Assembly (NCBI GenBank): GCA_902984215.1
Contig: CADWAF010002006.1
Span: 1-64,000 of the forward strand
Length of the DNA: 64,000 bases
Origin: Willaertia magna
Lineage: Eukaryota; Heterolobosea; Eutetramitea; Acrasida; Naegleriidae
Direction: 5' to 3'
The notes under the pieces are model-generated. The model saw only the letters and a program-made list of their open reading frames with translations. It was not told the origin of the DNA and did no database searches. Both the position numbers and the translations under genes were made by a program. How positions within the stretch are numbered: the stretch's first letter is position 1; every line of letters begins with the position of its first letter. Below are positions 1 through 12,292 of the stretch, one piece after another.

Positions 1-1064
1 ACAAATTAATTAAAATTGATGAAACATATAACGAAGAACAAGTTTTGGATTATGTTAAAACTAATAATAATAATTTGATAGTAGTAAATCAAAATTTACA
101 AAATGAATTTAAAAATAACGAAAAGAATTTAAATAAAAGTTTACAAAATTTAAAAGAAGATGAATTTAAAATTAAGAATGAAACTAAATTAATTGGATTT
201 TCAAATCAATTTGAATTTGTTGAAAAAATTGATTCTTTTAAAATTAAAGAAACTAGTTTTTTAAATTACATTTTTGGTGGTAATACTGATAAATTTAATT
301 ATCCACGTGATATTTTAATTGATAATGATTTAATTTATATTGTTGATAGAGATAATAAAAGAATTGTAATATTTAATTTAGAAAATAATCAATTTATAAA
401 ACAATTTAATTTAAATTTTTATCCAAGTTGTATTAAATTAGATAAAACAAATGATACTTTATTAATTGGTAATTTACTTTACAATGTTATTTATAGATTT
501 AATAAAAATTTTGAATTATTACAACAATATGGAAATAATAATGGAAATAATAGTTTTTATATTTCAATTACAGGAATAGAAGTAGATGAAAGTAATGGAA
601 ATATATTTATTTGTAATTTAAATGATAAAAAAGTACAAATTTTAACAAAAGATTTTAAATTAATTAAAGAATTTACAAATAATTTAAAAGGACCATGGGA
701 TATTTTATTAAATAATGAAAAGAATGAATTAATTATAAGTGATAATTGGGATCATTGTATTAAATTATTTACAAAAGATGGTCAATTTATTAAATCAATT
801 GGAAAATATGGAAATAAAGAAAGTGAATTTTATTTTCCAAGTGGAATTATTTATGATATTGTTAATAATCAATATATTATTTGTGATTCTGGAAATTATA
901 GAATTCAAATATTTAATGAAAATTTTGAATTTATTAAATCTTTTGGAAAAGAAGGAAAAGGTCAAAATGAATTTAATTGGCCGAGAAATTTGACCATTAA
1001 TTATAAAACAGGACAACTTTATATTGTTGATACAGATAATAATTGTATTAAAATTTATAAATAA
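1..1064 (+). CDS. NHL-repeat beta-propeller protein, 5'-partial
   Basis: The frame is open to the left edge of the window, so the N-terminus is missing. The visible part (about 354 residues) starts with a charged segment and then carries about six repeats of roughly 40-45 residues. Each repeat has the NHL pattern: a Y/W-P-x-x-I/L core, a hydrophobic strand ending in D/C/S-N/D, then an R/C-I-x-I/L-F strand (for example FNYPRDILIDN and IYIVDRDNKRIVIF). Six such repeats form a complete NHL propeller, a fold used for protein or RNA binding. No RING, B-box or kinase domain is visible in this part, so the specific role cannot be read. It ends in TAA. The family call is firm; the function is unknown. 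Confidence 0.85.
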   Translation, partial: KLIKIDETYNEEQVLDYVKTNNNNLIVVNQNLQNEFKNNEKNLNKSLQNLKEDEFKIKNETKLIGFSNQFEFVEKIDSFKIKETSFLNYIFGGNTDKFNYPRDILIDNDLIYIVDRDNKRIVIFNLENNQFIKQFNLNFYPSCIKLDKTNDTLLIGNLLYNVIYRFNKNFELLQQYGNNNGNNSFYISITGIEVDESNGNIFICNLNDKKVQILTKDFKLIKEFTNNLKGPWDILLNNEKNELIISDNWDHCIKLFTKDGQFIKSIGKYGNKESEFYFPSGIIYDIVNNQYIICDSGNYRIQIFNENFEFIKSFGKEGKGQNEFNWPRNLTINYKTGQLYIVDTDNNCIKIYK

Positions 1065-1840
1065 AGAATAAATTTTTTTTAATTATTTTATTTCTCTTTT
1101 TTTACAAAAATTGTTATTGGATTGATTTTTAGAGACGATTAATTGGGAAAAAAATAAATAGATAACTTTACAAAATGATTTTACTTTAAAAATTGTAGAA
1201 TAGACAAATAAATTTGAAAATGAAATTATTTTAAAAAATAGTAAATTGAATTTATTGCAAAATTAAAATTTAAAGCTTACAAAATGATATGCAAAAATTT
1301 TAATTTCAAATAACAGCCAACTAATTGTTAAAATAGTATAACAGAAAATTAAACAACTTTTTTAATAAAATTTGTTTATTGAAATGTAAACAAACTGTAA
1401 AAGATTATCGATTGTAATAAATGAATTTAATTCAAAATTTGCTAATTAGTACTATATTAGTTTTATCTGTTTATTATCTTTTTAATTAATTTGCCTTAAA
1501 AAGTAAACAAATATTTGTTCAATAAAAATTTAGAATTCACTATATTTGTAACTAAAACGTTTCTGTAAATAGAAAGTGTAATATGTTCTGAAGAAGTTTT
1601 TAAGTTCTTTTTGAATTGTTTTTTAATTTTATTTTTATAATAAAACCACTTTTCAAGTTTAATCTTAAATAAACCTTAACATTTTCAAGCCTGTGACATC
1701 AAACAAATAATAATTAAATAAGGAATTTTTGAGCTTTTTTCTTTAATTGTCTAAAATCTACAGATTTTTATAAAAAAAAAATTATTTTAAAAAAATAAAA
1801 GCCTTCACGTTTATTTTTCTCTAACCAGCAGTTAATCAAA
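1065..1840. other. intergenic, no gene seen
   Basis: This is AT-rich spacer between two plus-strand genes. No convincing ORF or RNA gene is seen. The last 80 bases hold long A and T tracts directly before the next start codon, which probably belong to its promoter or 5' leader. Confidence 0.6.
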
Positions 1841-3066
1841 ATGGATTTAAGCGTATTAAGCCTAGAAGAAGAACATTATCATCAAACAAATTCTCTTTTA
1901 AATTCAAATAACGTTACAAAAGGTAATTTATTAATTTCTTTACTTTCCCTTAATAATTCATTCCTATCAATCCTTACTTTTATTTTAAATAATTTAACAA
2001 ATTAAATAACATGTTATTAGAATCAAGTATAGTTAATTATGAAACTCCTAAAAGTGAAGAAGAACAAGATAAAAAACAGTTATTTCTTTCAATGAATAAA
2101 CAAGATTCTTCATTAAATTTAACAGATAATGAATTTCATGAGGAACAAGTTCAAGAATTAGAAGAACAGCTATCTCCATCTTCTTCGTCATTAAGCAATA
2201 GTTCCACAAGAAGAAGAAGAGGCTCCTCTGTATTAAAATCGCCATCTTCTGCCAATAGCAATAAGAATAATCAAAGTTTTAATATTAACCTTCAAAGTAT
2301 TGTCATGTCTAATAATGTTAATTCACACAACAACAATGATTCACATGACACTGCGGATTTTAACAGTTCTCACAATAGTCCATTTGTTGTTAATGATTAT
2401 CATAATAATAGTGAAGAAAACAAAGAAAGAAGAGATAGTTCAGTTTCTTCATTAGATAGTAATAGTATTGTAAATATAGATAAACCTTCATTACATGATG
2501 AAGAAGAAGAATCTACTACAACAACTTGTTCTTCTTCAGAATTATTATTGCCTGACAGTTCTTTTCGTCCTGTCTTAGTTGATAGTTCACACTTTAAAAA
2601 GATTATTCCAAAACTTGCTTTACCTTTAAACAGTTATAATAATGATCACAATGCATCATCTTCTTCAGTTGTTGCTGCATTAAGTGGTGAATCATCTTCT
2701 TCAAGAAAATCCTCAAGTGGTAGAAGAAGAAGAGCACTTCAATTAAATAATAAAGAAGTATTAGAAGGAAGAATGAATAACAGTAATAACAGAAATAACA
2801 TGTTTTATTCACCTAATAGAATTACAATGAATAAAAGATTTTATGAAAAGAAATTAATGAGTAGATCATTAGAAGATTTACAAGAATTACCAGAATGGAG
2901 AAGATTATTAAGGGAAAGAAACGTTGAAGAAATACAATTTAGAAAAACATTACAAGATAAATATCGTACAGATGATTATAAAGTGAAAGATGGTTATTTT
3001 GTTAGAAAGGTTGATGAATATCAACAATTAAAGAATTTACATAAATTATATTCCATTGTAAATTAA
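1841..3066 (+). CDS. Ser/Asn-rich protein, unrecognised, one intron
   Basis: Two exons: 1841-1922 and 2021-3066. The 98-bp intron starts GTAATT and ends TTATTAG. Splicing joins the short first exon (27 codons plus one base) in frame to the long ORF, giving 375 residues. The middle of the protein is low-complexity Ser, Asn, Glu and Asp with basic Arg clusters (RRRR near spliced residues 95 and 265). The last 80 residues are different: charged, predicted helical and free of homopolymers (LEDLQELPEWRRLLRERN onward), and look like the only folded part. No family is recognised. Its stop lies only 35 bases from the stop of the convergent beta-COP gene. Confidence 0.7.
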
Positions 3067-3101
3067 TAAGGTTGACTAGTCACTTTATTGTAACAATAAA
3101 T

Positions 3102-6100
3102 TTATTTTAATCTCTTTTCATCAAACTTTTTAGTTTCATCACCAATAACATTTCCTAAAGATAAAGCAATTCCTTGAGTTTTACTTCTAATTCTAACAAC
3201 TCCTTCAATTGTACCATCTTCTAATTTTTCAATTGAAACATTTGCTAAAGCATCTTCACCAAAAGTACTTTTTGCATATAAATTTGCAGATAAAAATTCA
3301 CATTCACCTTCTAAAGCACTTTGTGGTGTTAAACAATTTGTTTTTGTAATTGTCTTTAAGAAATCTAAATATTCTAATAAAGATACATTTGTAGTTAATG
3401 AACGTACAGCAATCTTATTCTCCCATTCAAATTCAAACCACATAGAACGGAATTGAATATCATTACAAATTGCAGGTTGAATATAATCCATAATATTAAT
3501 ATGAATATCATTTAAAATAATACAAAAAGATTCTCCTTTTGGTGTATCATAAACAATATTACCAAAAATGATACCATTTTCAGTACTTGATACTTTAATA
3601 TTAGCTGTAATATGTTGTCTTTGTAATGGACCTAATGTATAAGTTTGTGGTCTTTCACATAACTTTAAATCACCAACAGTTGCCATTTCTAATGTTAAAT
3701 TTTGGAATGTTTGATTAGTTGTTGTATTTACAACTAAAACATCTAATAAAATATCAAATTGATGTGTTACTACTTTTGCTTCAGCATAAACAGTGTCAGA
3801 AAATCCAGTTAATTGCGTTACTCGATTTAATTTATTCCCGCCATTTCCACTTTTATTATTTTTAACGGAAGATTCTTCATTGGTTAAAGCGCGGGAAAGA
3901 TCTTCTTCTTCAAAATCAAAAGCGTCATATGTTTTTCCACGTAATTGTGGAATATGAATTAATGCATCACATTGTAATTTTGTAACGTGATCACCACCAT
4001 CACGTTGTAATTGTTTTAATTCTTCTGCCTTTTCCATTTCTAATTGTTCTTTTAAAATATTTAAATATGCAATTCTATAATTTTCTAAATTTGTACTTTC
4101 TTTAATATATTGAACTTCCTTATTTTCAATATTTAATTTACCATTTTTAGTAGATAATAATTTAATACATAAATGTATTCTTTCTAAAGTATCTTTATCC
4201 ATTTTAATAAATCCACTATTTTTAGTAGAACTGTGTCCATGGCTATGTTTCTTCTTTCCATCATGATGACCACTAACAGTAGCACTATTACTAACAACAA
4301 CAGGTTTAGTTAAACCAATACGTATAAAACTAATCATTAAATTCATACATTCAGCTGTATATCTATTTACTTCTTTTTGACTAATTTCTTCTTCATCTTC
4401 TTCTTCTTCATTACTCAATACAACATTTTCTTCTTCTTCTTCCTTCTTCTTCTTATCATTTGATTTGTTATTAACACTTAAATGTTCTTCTAATAAATCA
4501 TGTAATCTCAATGTTAATTTACATAAAGTATTTGCAACGACAGATGCTAAATAAAAATTACGTTCTTCAATTAATGTTTTTAAATAAGTATTACCTCCGC
4601 TAATTCCCGTCATTCCTCCGACCATACCTCCGCCAATGCCATTTCCATCTTGACTTTCTGCAAATTGTGTCACGTAGGTACCATCTTGTCTTAACATGGT
4701 TCCTCCACTTCCAACATTTTTATTAGTGGAAATGTTTGTGTTAACACTTCCACTTTTAGTAATGGTTGTATTAATGGTTGTAGTTGATCTAGTGTCACTC
4801 ATGGTACTTTCATTATCTCCATAATTGTCAACACTTTCTAAATCTGTCAAGTTAACTGGTTGTTGATTGTAAATTAATAAATCTTTACATTCTTCTTTTA
4901 TGGTATTTAATGCAGTTCTAATTAAGGGAATAGTATTACAATAATCACCAATCATCCATAAAATAATACGAAAAACTCTAGCTGATGAAATTTTTGTAAA
5001 ATGTTCTTTTAAAATGGATTGTAAAATATCTTGTCTTAATTTTACAATATTTACTTGTCTATTTTGTGTATTATTTTGTAAAGTATTTTGTAAATTATTT
5101 TGTAAAATATCAGTTGACTGTGTTACATTTTTAACATTTACAATTTCCATCATTTCTCTCAATAAAATTGCACATTCCACACCACAAGCATCATTTAAAA
5201 ATTCAATAAATAATAAAATAAAATGTGACGTTTGTAATGGATATTTTTTTATACAACAATGTATAGTTTTCATTAATAATTTTCTATATTCTTGTTCTTG
5301 TAATTTTTCATATTCAATAGTTTCAGATTTTGATTTAATTAATTCTTTACGTAAATGTTGTAAAACATTTTCTACATTTTGTGTTGTAATTAAATCAATT
5401 GAAATTTGTAAAACTTTTTTACGTATTTCCATTTCTGGATTTGTTGATAAAGTTCTTAATAAATCCATTACAACATATTGCATTACATTTTTAAATTTAT
5501 TTTTTAATTCAATTAATCTTTCTAAAATAATTAATTTAACACTATTGTCAGGATGATGTTGTAAAAGTTTAATAAAATGTGTTGATGCATATTTAATTGA
5601 AATTGGTGAAGTTGATAATGAAACTAAAGTTGTACAACATTGATATACAACAGCTGATGATTTTGATTCTAATAAACTTGAAATTACTTTTAAATAAGTA
5701 CCCTTTTCAGATGGATATAATTTACACATTTGTTTTAATAAATTCAAGATACTTAATTGGAAAATATCTCCTTGTGTTGAGATTGTATTGAAATTACTTC
5801 TTAAATAACGAACAGCTCTTTCTTGATCACAATGAAATAACATAATAAAAGCATGACGCATTGCTGAAATTTCAGTTTCAGTTTTTAAAAATTCTTCCAT
5901 TAATTCAGGTGCATCTGGAATTAATTCTTCACCATTTTCAGCATTTGAATAAATTGAAAAAATTGTGGTAACTGCACATCTACGTACATAAGAAGTACGA
6001 TGTTGTAAATTTTCTAAAATTGGTTGGATTAAAGGTTCTAATAATTCATTTTCTTTTACTTTTGATAAGAAACGTAAAGTAAAACCACGTACATATTCAT

Positions 6101-6617
6101 TTGGGTGAAGTAAATCATTACGTAAGTGAGAACTATTTTTTTTAATTATTATTGGTATTGTTATTATGGTTTGAATATATTATTTTAATAAATTTTGAAT
6201 ACAAAAATTAAAAAATTTTTGTAGTAAAAAGGAAGGCTTAGTGTTAGAATAAAAACTACAAAAAAAAAAATAAACTTACCAAGCCATTAACATTTCACCT
6301 CTCATACCACCTTTAACATTATCTTTTCTATTAACGGATTCTAAATAGTATAATGCTAATTTTTTTAAAATCTTATTGGTTGAAGGTAAAACGAAACGAA
6401 TAATGGACATTAATAAAGCAGTCATATCTTCAGTACCATTTAAATGTAATAATAATAAAGTTTTCATTGCTTCAATTTTTCTTTCTTCATCTGCATTTGG
6501 TGTTTGATCTTCTAATATTTCTTTAATCTCTTTTTTAGTAAAGTTTGGTTTTTGATCAAAATTTAATAATAATGTACATTGTTTTTCTTGTTGTGTTGAA
6601 TGAGTTATTGCTGCCAT
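3102..6617 (-). CDS. COPB1: Coatomer subunit beta (beta-COP), one intron
   Basis: Beta-COP is the COPI coat subunit that, with the other coatomer subunits, forms vesicles for Golgi-to-ER retrieval. Exon 1 is 6617-6280 and exon 2 is 6132-3102; the 147-bp intron (GTAAGT...ATAG) restores a family-like junction, LMAC-SHLRNDLLHPNEYVRG, comparable to the LVCDAYRKDLQHPNE region of known beta-COPs. The spliced protein is 1,122 residues, longer than the usual 950 or so. N-terminal HEAT-like helices cover about the first 550 residues, and the C-terminal appendage-like region (LCERPQTYTLGPLQRQHI, then DYIQPA) closes it. The extra length comes from low-complexity inserts: an LQN repeat near 5060-5120, an Asn/Gly/Thr stretch and a Lys/Glu/Asp stretch in the linker. 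Identification is strong. Confidence 0.95.
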
Positions 6618-6824
6618 CCTTATTTTTGATAATTTTTAATGGAGAAAGGAAAAAGCAATGAGAAGGAATGGATTTATTTTTTTTAAAAAAAAAATTGAAA
6701 ATATTTTTTGTTGAAACCAAATCCACGTAAGCCCAAGCCACTATTGGTTTTTGGTTCAATTTTTCGTTCTGTAATTTTTTGATATGCAACTAACAACAAA
6801 TTATTTATTAATTACAATGTGATT

Positions 6825-9122
6825 TTAAAATTTTAATTCAGGAATATAAACTTTTAGTGGTTCTGCAAAATAACCTATAGCGATACCTACTGCCAAAAAT
6901 GTAAGACCTAGGAGGAAACCACCTGCTCTTCCTCCCTTATTGTTACTGTTTGTGTCACTATTATTATTGTTGACAACGGTCAACTGTTTTTTAGCAGTTT
7001 CTACAGCAACACCCTTTTCCTTACTCTCCACCTCAGTTGTACTATTCTTTGATTTCACCTCTTCCACATTTTTCTTCTCTTTTTTCACTTTCTTTGTAAT
7101 TTTCTCATCTTCTACCTTCTTCTTAAGTGTCAATTCATTTTCTTGTGTTTTAGATTGTTGTGGAGGTTCAGAAATTGTCATTTCATTTTGTGCACAGAGA
7201 ACAAGTGTCTTCACTTGTTTTTCACTCATTTCTAATTTACTTGACAATTCATTGACTTGTAATTGTAATTCACGAGCTAAACTTTCAGACAATTCCTTCT
7301 CTTTAGTTACAGAATGAATAGACTGTTGTAAAGAACTAACTTCCTTCTCTAGTACTAATCTATTCTTCTTTAAAGCTAATACTTCCTGTTCAGTTTCCAC
7401 TGCAATATTATTTAATGTATCAATTGTTCTTTTTAAATGATCATTCTCTCCTTCTAAATTTTTAACTTTGCTTGATATAAGTGCCAACTCCCCTTGAGCT
7501 ATCTTTTCTTTACTTGCTGTTTGTTGTAGTGCTTTTATTTGTGAATTTAATCCTTCAACTTCCCTCTCTTTATCTCTTAATTTATTTTGACATGCTGACT
7601 CTTCCCTTTTCGATTGAATTAGCTCCTTGTCAAGTAATGTAATTTTGTTAGATAGATCTTCAATTACGTTACTCTTATTTGCAGATTCTTCACCTAACTT
7701 CGTAATTAATGAATTAAGAGATTCTTCTTTTTCTAAAGAACTATACATTAACTGTTTTCTTTCTTGTTCAATTGATTTGTTTTTTTCTTCTAATTCTTTA
7801 AGTTTCTTCTTTAAACTAGTTATCAATTCTAGTTTTTCAACTAACACATTTTCGGTCTCTAATCTTTCTCTGTTTACTTTCTCTTCAAATGCCTTAAAGG
7901 AAGAAATCTTTTCATTCAACTCTAATTGAAGGCCTTCCACTTTCTTTTCTAAAAGTTTCTTTCCTTCAATCAATGTACATTCTTTATCTTCCAATTCTTT
8001 TACTTGCTCTGCTAATCTATTCTTTTCTTCTTCAAATTTATTCTTCTCTTCTTCTAAGGTTTTAACTTTTATTTGTAACTCATCAATAACATCTTGTTTT
8101 TCATCTCTATGTAATATATCTTTCAAATCCTCAATCTGTTTTTCCATATCTCTAATTAAAACCTCTTTTTCTTCCTTTTCCGTCTTAAACATATTAGAAA
8201 TATATTGAGCATGAACAATCTCCTTCTTAAACGATTCCATATCATTCACCTTTTTCATTAACTCTTCTTTCAACACAACAATCTCATCTTCTATTGCTTT
8301 CTTAGAACTTTCTAAAGCTTTCTTTTGACTTTCTAAAAGATCCTTTTTATTTTCTAAAACTTGAACCTTTTCATTAAATTCCTTCTTTAATATTTCAGTT
8401 TCAATTAAATAACTTTCTTCTAATCTTACATTTTCTTCTTCCTTTTCTCTTAATTGATTTTCAATTAATTTCTTTTCAATTTCTAAACAATCAAATTTAT
8501 TTTGTAAAACTTTAGTTTTTTCTTCTCTTTCTTTAACTATATTTTCAAATTTAATTCTTTCTAAATCAAAAGAACCTTGTAATTCAGATAATTTCTTTTC
8601 TAATCCTTCCTTTTCTTCCATTAGTTTTACTGCAGTCATATTAGTAATTGGAGTTTTTGATGAAACTGAATTGTTAGTTGAACTTGTACTACTTTTCGTT
8701 GTAGAGCTAGTTGGAGTCTTATTTGAGATTTATTAAAAAATTAAAAATTTATTTAAAAAATTTATTTAAGGCTTAATAAAAATTATTATACTTACTTTTA
8801 TTGAGGGAGAAGTTAAGGAAGAAGAAGATGAGATAGTACCTCTTGGAGTTAATAAAGGTGAGTAATTAACATTTGTTTTTGTAGGAGTTGCGGGCGTTGT
8901 TGTTTTTAAAGAACTTATTGTAGGTCTTGCTGAAGTATTGCTAGTAGTTGTTGTCTTTCTAGTTCCGGAACTGCTAGAGATAGTAGAGCTAGTTGTAGAG
9001 GATTTAAGGGATGATGAAGAAGAAGAAGTAGTACTTCTTTTTAAACTTCCTGTTGAGGAAGAAGAAGAATTACTTAAACTTGAGGAGGATCTTGGTGTGG
9101 ATGGAGTACTACTACTACTCAT
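6825..9122 (-). CDS. Long coiled-coil, tail-anchored membrane protein, one intron
   Basis: Exon 1 is 9122-8796 (109 codons, phase 0) and exon 2 is 8717-6825; the 78-bp intron begins GTAAGT. The spliced product is 739 residues. Residues 1-135 are Ser/Thr-rich and disordered. From about 135 to 640 there is an almost unbroken coiled coil rich in Glu, Lys and Leu. A Lys/Glu-rich tether follows, then a single hydrophobic segment close to the C-terminus (GGFLLGLTFLAVGIAIGYF) and a short tail. This is the architecture of a tail-anchored tether such as a golgin, or of an ER or kinetochore-type coiled-coil protein; low-complexity coils do not allow a specific ortholog. It lies upstream of beta-COP on the same strand, but as a separate gene about 200 bases away. 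Confidence 0.8.
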
Positions 9123-10287
9123 TTTCAAAAAATCTTTATAATCTTAAAGGTTCGTTGGTAAAGTTTGCGTTTCTTATAATGAATTGCTGTTTGTTCCTTT
9201 TTTTTTTTAGCCTTAATTATTTTTTTTTTTATTTTTATTTTTATTTAATTAAACTGTAAAAGATATAGTCTTATTGGAAAGAGCGGCGGCTGCGGTTGGT
9301 TTTTTGTTTGTTTAAATTTGTAGAAAAATTAGTTTATTGACTTGTGTCAATATATTTTTGTCAATTTATTTTTCTTTTCACAACACCTAACCGCCGCATA
9401 AATTTTAAAGTAATAAAGCTAAGTTATAGGTATGTAAGAAGAAAACTTGCCAAAATTTTGATAACAGTTTTTTTATACAACAACAATCAAGATTGTTGCA
9501 TATTTTTATACAACACAAAAAAAAAATAGATGTCGAAATCCATTTCTTTTAAAAAGTAAAATTGTAAAAATGTCACAACTGTCCAAATAAATAATACACA
9601 TTCCACTTTCTTAATTTTAAAACCAGACCCTTTTTTAGTAATATTCATTAGTTTTCCTTATTGATCCCTATTACCCTTCTCCCTTTATTTCTTTACTAAA
9701 TATTAATTAAAATTTTTTATAAAATAAACGTTTTTTAAAACTGTTTGTTAAATTATAAAAAAAATAGATCCATTCGTCACTTACTTGTAAATTACAATAA
9801 CCGTTATTTATTTATAACAGTCACCATTATTGTAACAGTCAATCGCTTCAAGTCACCACAACTAATAGGAGACAAATAAATTAGAAAATCCAAAACTCCT
9901 TGCGTTTTAATTCATTATCCCAATAGATAATCTATTTATTTCTAAATTTACAATTTTTTGGGTATTATTATTTTAAAAACTACTATCAATCACTTTAACA
10001 AATTGACCGCTAATACAAATATAGAAACAATTAAACACCAGCCACTACACTACTGCTTAAAGTGCTTTCATTCATTCATTCATTCGTTGCTTCATTCATT
10101 ATCTTGCTATCCACAATCTAAATATAATTTCATCACCTTTTTAAAAAAGATTTTAAAAATTAACAAATTCTTATAAACAACAAAAAAAAAAACATTTCAA
10201 AAAAAAACGTTTTATTGTTTAGCAATCAGTCAATTAAAGAGTTTTTGGTTAAAAAGTTTTTTTAAAGTATATTTTGTAATTTTTTTG
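9123..10287. promoter_or_regulatory. divergent intergenic region with a GC-rich inverted pair
   Basis: This lies between the minus-strand coiled-coil gene and a plus-strand small gene, so it probably holds both promoters. Most is AT-rich. A GC-rich patch at 9283-9299 (GCGGCGGCTGCGGTTGG) faces a complementary patch at 9386-9397 (CCTAACCGCCGC), which could pair across about 85 bases. Short ATTC repeats occur near 10070-10100. No larger gene is supported. Confidence 0.45.
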
Positions 10288-10545
10288 ATGCCACCAGATA
10301 GTAATTTAGATATTTATTTAAAAATATTCTTTTTTTTATTGACATTTATAGTTTTAACTTTTCATTTATTAATTCAATCAAATGATGAAAATAAAAAAGA
10401 CACAAATAAAAAAGAAGTGTTACAATTAAGAGTTACGAGAAGAAGGAGTGTATTATTTATTTTATATCCAACAACTACTACAACAACTACAATGAAAGCA
10501 ACAAATACGTTGACGAAAGCAACAAATACAACAATGTCAACTTAG
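10288..10545 (+). CDS. Small single-pass membrane protein, hypothetical
   Basis: 85 residues from the first ATG. A short polar start (MPPDSNLD) is followed by one strongly hydrophobic segment of about 22 residues (YLKIFFFLLTFIVLTFHLLI), a Lys/Asn-rich stretch, a basic patch (RVTRRRS) and a Thr-rich tail with a repeated KATNT motif. The topology would be a signal anchor. No family is recognised. Poly-A/T tracts upstream resemble those of other genes here, but the short length and Thr-repeat end leave real doubt that it is expressed. Confidence 0.4.
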   Translation: MPPDSNLDIYLKIFFFLLTFIVLTFHLLIQSNDENKKDTNKKEVLQLRVTRRRSVLFILYPTTTTTTTMKATNTLTKATNTTMST

Positions 10546-10977
10546 ACAACAATGACAGCAACAATTGTAATAAATAAATAAATTGTAAAGTTAATTAGTT
10601 GTTAGATGCCTCATTGTAAAAGAATAAATTTATTAAAAAGTTTGTAATTTTAAAAAATTAAATAAATATTGTAAATATTTTAACGAATGTTTTTATAAAA
10701 TTATTTCAAAAACAAGTTTTTTGTTTTTCCTAAATCAAAAAAAGATAACGAAGTAATTGGAATACACTCCAGAGGCAACAGTTATATGTAAAAAACTAAG
10801 TAACAAAGAAAAAAGTTGGCCTTAAGAAAAAATTAAAGGTTAAAAAGGTAACGTAGTTTTGGTTTTTTAAAAATAAAAAAAAAATTAAACATACAACTTG
10901 AATCGTTGTTTTTGTATTTATTTTTGTAGATTTGTGACAGTTTCAGTTAAAGCGTGTAATTATTTATTTAATAATAA

Positions 10978-11040
10978 AAGCCTCAATAATAATGACTGTA
11001 TAGTAGGATAATAGTTGGAAAAAAACAAAGATTGAGGCTT
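10978..11040. ncRNA. candidate hairpin-closed element 1
   Basis: A 63-base element closed by a perfect 10-bp inverted repeat (AAGCCTCAAT / ATTGAGGCTT). Nine bases separate ATTTATTTAA from the CCTCA of the left arm, the same spacing as in the element at 12198. It could be a small structured RNA with a TATA-like box, or a miniature inverted-repeat element. No known RNA family is recognised and the strand is uncertain. Confidence 0.4.
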
Positions 11041-12197
11041 CAAGTTGTAAGTTTAATATTTTTTATTGTATTATATTTTTTTGAAACCATAATTCGCTCA
11101 TGTTTTTTCTTTAATATTTTCTTGGGGTGAATGGTTTTTCTATCGTTTTTAGTTTTTTTAAACAATTTTCTAAAGAATCTTTGACACAATTGTTAATTTT
11201 TTTATATTATATCTTATTTTTTTTTGTTTGAGACGATTTTAGTAAATTCTAAACATTTTATAAGGAAATTGTACCAAATGTTGAAGTATTTAAAATATTA
11301 AATTGTTAATGTTACATGAAGAAGAAACAATAAACAAATGTGATAGAGAGCTGCCTTAATAACTTTTAGTCAACTTGCCTTACTGCGTTAATTTTTAATC
11401 CATTGACTGCAATATCTATCATTTTGTAATAATAAAGAATCATCTCAAGTTTTTTAAAAAACAAATAAAAAAATAACTGATTCAGGTAAATTGTTCAAGT
11501 TTGTTTTTTGATGCCTCCTTGTTTTTCTTTTTTAAGAATTTCAAAAATAATTAAAAAAAAACCATAAACTCAACCACATTTCAACACTAACATTTTTAAT
11601 ACAGCCACCTTTTTTTCATTTCTTCAGTTTTTAACAAATAATTGTCAGTGAATCCTCGTCCTAAATAGTTTAAATGTGTAATGAAAAGATATCCTTTTTT
11701 TTAAGGCCTTATTGAGTAGCCCTTTTAAAAAAGCTTGCATTTATAATTTAAAAACTGTTTCCTTGTGAATCCATCTTAGTTGCTGCCTTAAATTTTATTT
11801 TATTGAAAACTTTATGAACAATTTACAAAATCTTGAATAAGTTGGAGGCAACTTAGTCATCAAAGAATTTAAAAGTACTTTGATAAACAACAAATAATAT
11901 ACTGTTACGTTGTTTTGTTTGACAGCAGATTATACACAACTACTATTCTCTCGTTATGCACATCTACTATTTTTTAAAATCTGTTACAAAACGATTTTTT
12001 TTCAACCATAAACCATCTTTATTTAAAACAATAATGCATTCCTCAAACAAACAATTTTACACAGCATTAATTTCTTCATTTATTTCTTTAAAATTAACAC
12101 CTGTGTAAATGTCTTGGATTATAATATAAAAAATAATAAAATGTTTTGACAGATAGTTCAAAAAAAATATTTATAACAATATTTATTTAACAACAAC

Positions 12198-12292
12198 AGC
12201 CTCAATAACGTCTGTTATTTACAAAAAACATTGACAAAAAAATTAACAGTGTCTTTCATTATTAAAGAAAGGTATTTAAATTAAGTGAGGCT
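12198..12292. ncRNA. candidate hairpin-closed element 2
   Basis: A 95-base element closed by AGCCTCA / TGAGGCT. The left arm continues as CCTCAATAA, as in element 1, and ATTTATTTAA again precedes CCTCA by nine bases. Internal complementary pairs (CTGTTA/TAACAG and CTTTC/GAAAG) suggest further folding. A small RNA or a miniature inverted-repeat element are the two options. Confidence 0.38.

Noticed and set aside
5014..5556. 180-codon open frame opposite beta-COP
   Set aside because: Shadow of the beta-COP coding strand; Cys/Phe-rich translation is an artefact of TTG/TGT on the reverse strand.
9344..9529. 61-codon open frame in the divergent promoter region
   Set aside because: It has no recognisable features and is in a likely promoter.
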